From Gloeophyllum trabeum ATCC 11539 (lineage: Eukaryota > Basidiomycota > Agaricomycetes > Gloeophyllales > Gloeophyllaceae), in assembly GCF_000344685.1 (NCBI RefSeq), contig NW_006920430.1:1-64000 (forward strand): 64,000 bases of DNA. The letters run 5' to 3'. Below, one piece after another: positions 58,361 to 64,000 of the stretch (positions are counted from its first letter, which is position 1; each line of letters begins with the position of its first letter). The notes under the pieces were generated by a model, which did no database searches, was not told the origin of the DNA, and worked only from the letters and a program-made list of their open reading frames with translations. The translations under genes and the position numbers were made by a program.

Positions 58361-58686
58361 CTATTGAGTCGAACCCGTGTCCCTTCTTCGCATGTATATT
58401 TATAACCGGTGCATCGATGTCTGATTCTTACCTCCTTCAGCAGTCGGAACTAGGTCCTCCAGGGTCCGGAACGTCTTCATCAAGTGCATCACCACGCCAT
58501 TCATTCCAAACGCGTGAATTCGGTGAGTAGCGCAGATGCTCAATGAACCTCCCACCATACTAACCCTGCTCTTGATCTACGATTCCGCCACAAAATCGCT
58601 CAGTCCTCCGGACGCACTAGAGTTTGACAGTAGATGCTTCTTGGGACGAGGACAGCATCTGCTTCAACTAGCTCTTCGCCACATTT

Positions 58687-60964
58687 ATGGACGCCTCCAA
58701 CCCTCATTTCAACACGCCGACGATGCTAAGCTTGCGGAGCGGCGTCGTCCGTGTTCCGACGTACAATCCCAAGATGGATCTCTTGGGTATGCCCGTGCTA
58801 GACTCCTGCAAAGTTCCTAGCTTGGACCTGGTAGGCCAGGATGCAGCCAAATGTAAGAGCCTGTATCACACACAGCTGTCGGTCTACGATCTAATATGCT
58901 TTTTTGCAGTGCCTACTCTCGTTCTCCATGGGATCCCGCGGGTGCTAGAACTGGAAGTCTCGAACTCTACTCAAGAAGACAACATCCTCGTGAATCCTTC
59001 TGAATGCCTCGTGTGGAACGCTATGATGCCGCAGCTATGTGTATTTAGTCTCTATTGCCGCGCTGAGGATGGTATTATTTCCATTAGTATAGCTCCGCCC
59101 ATGATAGACTAACTACGGTTGATTGTGGTAGTCGGAACCGACTTGCTCCCTGCCGTCATATTCGCTCTTTAATGGACCATCCGTGTTCTGGAGGAGTGCA
59201 GTGATCACGAGCTCCGCATGACCCTCTGGCTCGCACCGCACCAGACTGGCGAGGTGGCAAACTACGTCAGACGTACCAATGTCAGTACGCGTTAATTTTT
59301 AATCTTTCATCTTTCGTGAGTCATGGTCGCTGAGATGATTCACTCATTAGTTATGGATTGCCCGTAACAAGGTTTCTCGGCACTTAATGTCAGTACAATG
59401 CTTGTTTAGCCTATTAGTAGATGGGTGCGATGTTGTGCTCACTTGCTCTGCTGCTGCAGGGATCCAGCGGTGAATCAGCCTGCTATGGCTGTCCCCTATC
59501 TGAGTGCGAGTATCGAGATGAGCATAGCAATCGAGGGAGCACGAGGGTGGGAACATTACAGACATCCGTAAGTTCATGATTCCTTCATCATAACGTCTTC
59601 CTACTACTCTTGGCAGAATGCTATACTGCCTATATGGCGAAGCACTCAGTCTGTCTGGAGAGCTTACCCATCAGACCAAGATCATCTTGGAACGTGCCCT
59701 TGACGCCGCCGAGAATTCGCCTACTGAGCAGTCTATCCCACATGATTTCGGGGCAGCGATAATCAAAATCCGAACTCATCTCGCGCGCGTATTACATGCT
59801 CTAGATATCGAGCCAGATGCACAGAAACGGTTCGTTACGCCGTTTCGATGGAATTTGTGGGCGTTCTCGCCGCTGATCCACTCTAGGCACACGGAGCAAG
59901 TCGTTAAATTTTTAAAGAAGAACCCGACACTTTTTTACGAAGGCGATCTACTCCAACTCTTGGTGCTTCCTGAAGAAGTCGAGCACCCAGTGCTTACCGC
60001 TCTTGGTGGTCCGAGATGGATTGAGAGCCGGCGAGCGTCTGTGAGAGCTGATGAGCGCCAGATAAAGCTCTGCCGTGGTTGTGGCGCGAGAGATATCAAT
60101 AATTCTCTCTTCCGCTGTTCTCGGTGTCAGCATGCGTATTATTGGCAAGTAATACCACTCGCATTCGCCAGAACCCCTATTGAGCTTTCTCTCGGGCAGC
60201 TGCAGGAAGTGCCAGAAATCGAATTGGAATCAGCACAAGTAAGCGAGATTCGTCGCCTCGTTCTGACCAGGGCTGACCTCCGAGTCCACTGAAAGAAAGG
60301 ATTGCAAGTGAGGTACATACAGTCTCTATCGGCACATTTCTGACTCCTCTTCAGCGAAATCGTACTCTCGAGGGAGAAAGCACGGGTACTAAGTCAAACG
60401 AACCCCACAGCAGGTCAGAGATATCTTGCATGGTCGAGATGGGCTACCCTTCCAAACTCGAGTCGAGACCGTGCCTTCTGCTCTGCACTTGGACTTCATC
60501 GAGACCCGTCTCGAGGCCAGACGCATATGATCATCTGTAAGGTCGAGTGGGTACCGGAAAACAAAGACCCGCGTTTCCAGTTCCGCATAACACGCTGCGG
60601 AGTGGTCCGGATCAGTGAGATGGCGGCACGCGCAGAGACTGTTTTGAACTCGGAAAGGGACGAAACTCAGGCATATATCAAGACGGCAGTGGATGCCCTG
60701 GAAGTGGGCAATCCCTGGGAGTATGTCCAGATGGTACCCATTTTACATATGCTTCATGATGAAGCCGGCAACAACAGTTCTCTACGGACCAGTATGTCTT
60801 TGGTATTCAACTCCCCCCACAGCTCACTCATGTACGCAGGCGGAGTTACGCTAAAAGGGTTGCGATACATACCTTACAATGCGGAGTGGCGGAAGACCAT
60901 CAACCAAAGTGGGGACGACGCTCCCGGTGCCCTTGGTGCTCACGACCACGAGCATGACTTCTGA
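58687..60964 (+). pseudogene. MYND zinc-finger protein, copy 2 (in-frame TAA)
   Basis: Paralog of 54430-56706 with the same exon plan. Start MDASNPHFNTPTMLSLRSGV; then LVWNAMMPQLCVFSLYCRAE, GTDLLPAVIFAL, DPAVNQPAMAVPYL, and a long exon with THLARVLHALDIEPDAQK. The finger CRGCGARDINNSLFRCSRCQ begins at 60071. Its second half (CCRKCQKSNWNQHK) joins only if a GC-AG intron (60145-60199, donor GCAAGT) is spliced. The C-terminal domain contains HRDPSRGQTHM and the gene ends HDHEHDF. A TAA at 59170-59172 follows VIFAL where copy 1 reads TGG ACT CTC, so the gene is broken unless an alternative exon is used. The break differs from that of copy 1, so the copies decayed independently. Confidence 0.7.
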
Positions 60965-63787
60965 ATGATGTATTCCGGGCATGCAGCGGGCACTTCTTCA
61001 CTTCTTGGCGTGTAGCTCTTGCTGTACACCCGTCTCTACGTGCACGGATATGTAGCGAGGAAGTCCTTTATCGATGTCTGACTCGATGGCCCCATTTTCC
61101 GACTAGGATCCTGTCCAAGACTGCGAGACCCGGGCGATATGGGGAATGGCGCAGATTACGAGCCTGAATGGAAGTTCGAATATGTCCGTATCGTATTCGA
61201 CATCTAATCTCCGTCGCGTTCCTGCAGGGGGGCGAGTGTATTAGCGAGTGCGGCAGCCGCCCGAGAGACATCGGGCGGCCACAAACCATTTTCCGCCGAT
61301 AAACCGACACTCATGAGTTGTACATACCTATAAGGTCTCGCGGCGTCAGCTCGCGGCGAGGTCGGGAGAGAGAGGGGTCTCAACTCTCAATGCCGCCCGC
61401 ACAGATGGCCTGCACAATGTCTCAGAAACCGAGTCGCAGCTCATAGGGCTGGCCAGCGGAAGCGCAGTGCCACAGAGCCTCGCCCCGAGCGTCGACTCGG
61501 AGATTAGACTCGCCGAAACGGAGTTTTGACGACGATTATAATCTGAAAAAGGAGACGCGCTCGCGTCGTCTGTCATGTGCCAGATAAAGGTCCCCAGACT
61601 CGGAATGAGATCGACTGTCGACGGTACTTCGGGCCAACTTGAAGTTTTGCTGCGGTGGGAGGGGGCGTATCAAGAATCGCCCCGGAGCCCTGTATGATAA
61701 GCGCATACTGGTACAGTACATTTACTTATGTATCGCTCGTGTATCCCTCCGCATGAGACTCAAGAGTTTGCGGTGGTCCCAGGGTAGCAAGGGAGATTCG
61801 GACCCTCTACCACTCAGGCCGACATATCTATAGCCCAGTCGGCGCAGCATTCTTGCAGCGACTGTCCTCAAAGCGCGCGAGGAGGCGTCGGACCAAACGA
61901 CCCGGGAGACGCGGGCGAGGAAACGTCCCGCGGGTGTTGCAGAACCCAGGCTTGACCGACGTGCCAGGGTTGCCCTCGCTGGGGGCACAGAGTGCGTAGT
62001 GCAGGACGATATACGCACTGAGAAGCGGGAAGGACTGGTCTTGGTACCCCCACTCGGGGTCAGCGTGCGTCCCCGAAACTTGCCGGTACGTGAGCCGGCA
62101 CGTAGCGGGAGTCGGCATGGACGTTCGAAGTTACGAACCTCGCTCACGGGTTCTACTCGGTTCTCGGACTGATCCACGGAGCTGGATCCTGCAGCAAACG
62201 CGCCATCCTTCGAGCTAGCTTAGAGCCAGCGACTTATGGCCATTCGAGCTCCGCAGACCTTCTGTATTCCGGGTTAGCCTACCGCGGAGGGCCCTCGAAG
62301 TTCCAAGTACCAGCCTGAGCGGTACCGGTCAGATTTCACATTCTACCGCCAGCCGCGTTCTGATCCTGCAGGCCAGAACGCGCACTGATATCTTGCTCAG
62401 GCGATATCCAAAGGGCATTGTTCCGGAGAGGTGACCATCCATCAGCGCTCGGCGCTGGATGGACGGCGGACAACACCGGACGCGGGTACACCGGCGAGCG
62501 GGGGGGTTATCTGAACGATGAGCGCTCACCTATGTACAAGTGAAGTCCGAGTCGAGAGAGTTGGATGAGTTGCTTAAATGACGTCTTCCCGCTGACCCAG
62601 TGGGAATGAGACGTACGCGAACTAATCGGCAGGCAATGGGGAGGAGGAGCTTACAACCAGCGCATGGACGCATGACAACGCACACGCAAAGACTGTCAGC
62701 GATCAGTGGGGGTCAGAGCTCAACTGTTCACCCATGTTCTGATTGCGCCGTCAGAACGCATCCCAGCGCTGGGGGTCCCCGGATCGGCGAATAACGGGTA
62801 TACCGGAGAAGACGGAACGCGCTGAGTGCCAGGACGACCGGTGGTAAGTTTAGCTCGTGGTCGTTCTTTACGTATTTGTGGGCGTCGCAGATCTTCCTTG
62901 CGTGAGACGACGTCCAGAGTCAGACGGAGCTTATAGGGGTGGCTCGAAAGAGAATGATAGGGGATGGCCGCCGCGCTGACGGCTGGAGAGCGGGGTCGAC
63001 GTATGTGGCACTCTTGGGAGTAGAGCGGATATGACTCATGAGGGACAGATGTGGCATACGGTAAATAAAGCCAAGGCACTCGGTCGCCCATGCGATGAAC
63101 GGACTATTTCATAGCAAGGACGGCCGCTTGGCCTTATTTATCGCGGCACGCCTCCCAAGGTATCGACGTCGTCTGGACCATCGTCTGAGCACAAAATTTG
63201 CAGGGCGACACCAACGAGAAAGGCAAGTGTCGGGCCCGGCACGCGCCGAGTCCGGAGAACGGTACCTGCTGACACCGCCACGAGCCTCATTCCTTGGCCG
63301 CTGGCTGCGCTCAGATCCGATGCCGATGCCTCCCCAAATCTCGGATGTGCTTCGTAAAGGAAAGCGCAGATCTGCGAGTCATGCTGGCAATGACTCGCAG
63401 CTAACGGGCGGGCAGTCTTGCGCGTCGATACGCCCAAGCCCCCCCGCCCAGGAAATGGAACGCCCGGTGGTAACTATCTAGCGGTGCTATGAAAGCAGGT
63501 GTTGGTGAGAAATGGGTGCTAGCAATCACAATAATAACGAGCATCAAGCGCCCATTTACCGTCCCAGGCCCCCGTCCGTTTATAGCAAGTGAGGCTTCCT
63601 TTCCCCCTTCGATCCCCACAACTTAAATTTAAACCTAGGCCCTCGTCCGCAACGGGGAAACGCGAGAATGAAAAGAAGTTTGCGCGGTTCTATATACGCG
63701 TTCTGACCACCGATCGTCGTTCTCCGAGCTTGTTTCTCTCTCCCCGGCTCGCATCGTCCCCCCACTCGTTCTTTCCCCCAACGCGCC
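60965..63787. other. 2.8-kb GC-rich intergenic region with hairpins
   Basis: No gene recognised; ORFs on both strands lack motifs. Several inverted repeats occur: CATCCAGCGC-type at about 62436-62463, GCGTTCTG...CAGAACGC at 62354-62381, and ACTGCGAGTCAT-like at 63368-63403. The style recalls the hairpin-rich units at 3.6-8 kb, although I found no long shared sequence. Confidence 0.4.
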
Positions 63788-64000
63788 ATGTCGCTCTCGT
63801 CGCTCGCTGATGCGTTCGCCCCGTTCGTTAGGGAGATCCAGTCGACCCGGTACGCGGAACGTAAGTCATAATATATGTCAAAATACTCGCTAGCATCCCG
63901 CTCACGTCACCCCAGTCGCGTCAAGTACTATCGTAATATACGACCATTGTGAGTGAGACTATCCCTTACGCAGAACGCGACTCGGACTCAAGTATGTCCC
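63788..64000 (+). CDS. 5' end of an unidentified gene, cut by the window edge
   Basis: ATG at 63788 opens exon 1 (63788-63860), coding MSLSSLADAFAPFVREIQST and RYAE. GTAAGT follows, a CAG acceptor lies at 63971-63973, and a short second exon (63974-63991) ends at another GTATGT donor. Too little protein is present to name it. The start is supported by a pyrimidine-rich leader and a clean donor. Confidence 0.55.

Overview
The window is nuclear DNA of a filamentous basidiomycete, most likely an Agaricomycete. Genes are cut by many 48-100 nt GT-AG introns. Gene content fits that group: a GH128 glucanase, an FHA/tail-anchored STRIPAK subunit, MYND-finger paralogs, an APH-like kinase and mucin-like membrane proteins. 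Compact GC-rich gene blocks alternate with AT-richer repeat islands. Intron coordinates come from reading splice signals and keeping frame; none is experimentally confirmed.

Layout. 0.5-8.75 kb is a repeat block: a 151-bp satellite (about 19 units), then a roughly 2.4-kb GC-rich unit present twice and packed with stem-loops, then a diverged relic of the satellite. 11.4-24.7 kb is the first gene block: a DUF3602 (Par32-like) protein (+), a Far9/Far10/SLMAP-like STRIPAK protein (+), a 7-TM-like protein (+), a small one-TM protein (-) divergent from an Ies2/INO80B-like INO80 subunit (+), and an APC-family amino-acid permease (-). 25.3-30.1 kb is a transposon graveyard with three non-autonomous TIR elements, and an assembly gap flanked by identical 866-bp direct repeats. 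31-40.5 kb is the second block: an APH-fold kinase (+), a GH128 glucanase (-), a second permease (-) divergent from a DUF1989 protein (+), and a DUF1275 membrane protein (+). 40.5-46.3 kb is gene-poor. 46.3-50.8 kb is a long Ser/Thr-rich single-pass membrane protein. 52-58 kb is a 6-kb unit bounded by inverted arms of about 0.8 kb that holds a transposase-like remnant and a MYND-finger gene copy. Its paralog lies just outside at 58.7-61 kb, next to a fragment of the APH kinase. The window ends in the first exons of an unidentified gene.

How genes may work together. Two permeases, DUF1989 (a family often linked to urea/amine metabolism) and DUF3602 (whose yeast member Par32 restrains ammonium transporters) suggest a nitrogen-related neighbourhood, but this is inference from families only. 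The most unusual material is the stem-loop-dense duplicated unit (3.6-8.0 kb) and the inverted-repeat unit carrying a gene copy (52-58 kb).
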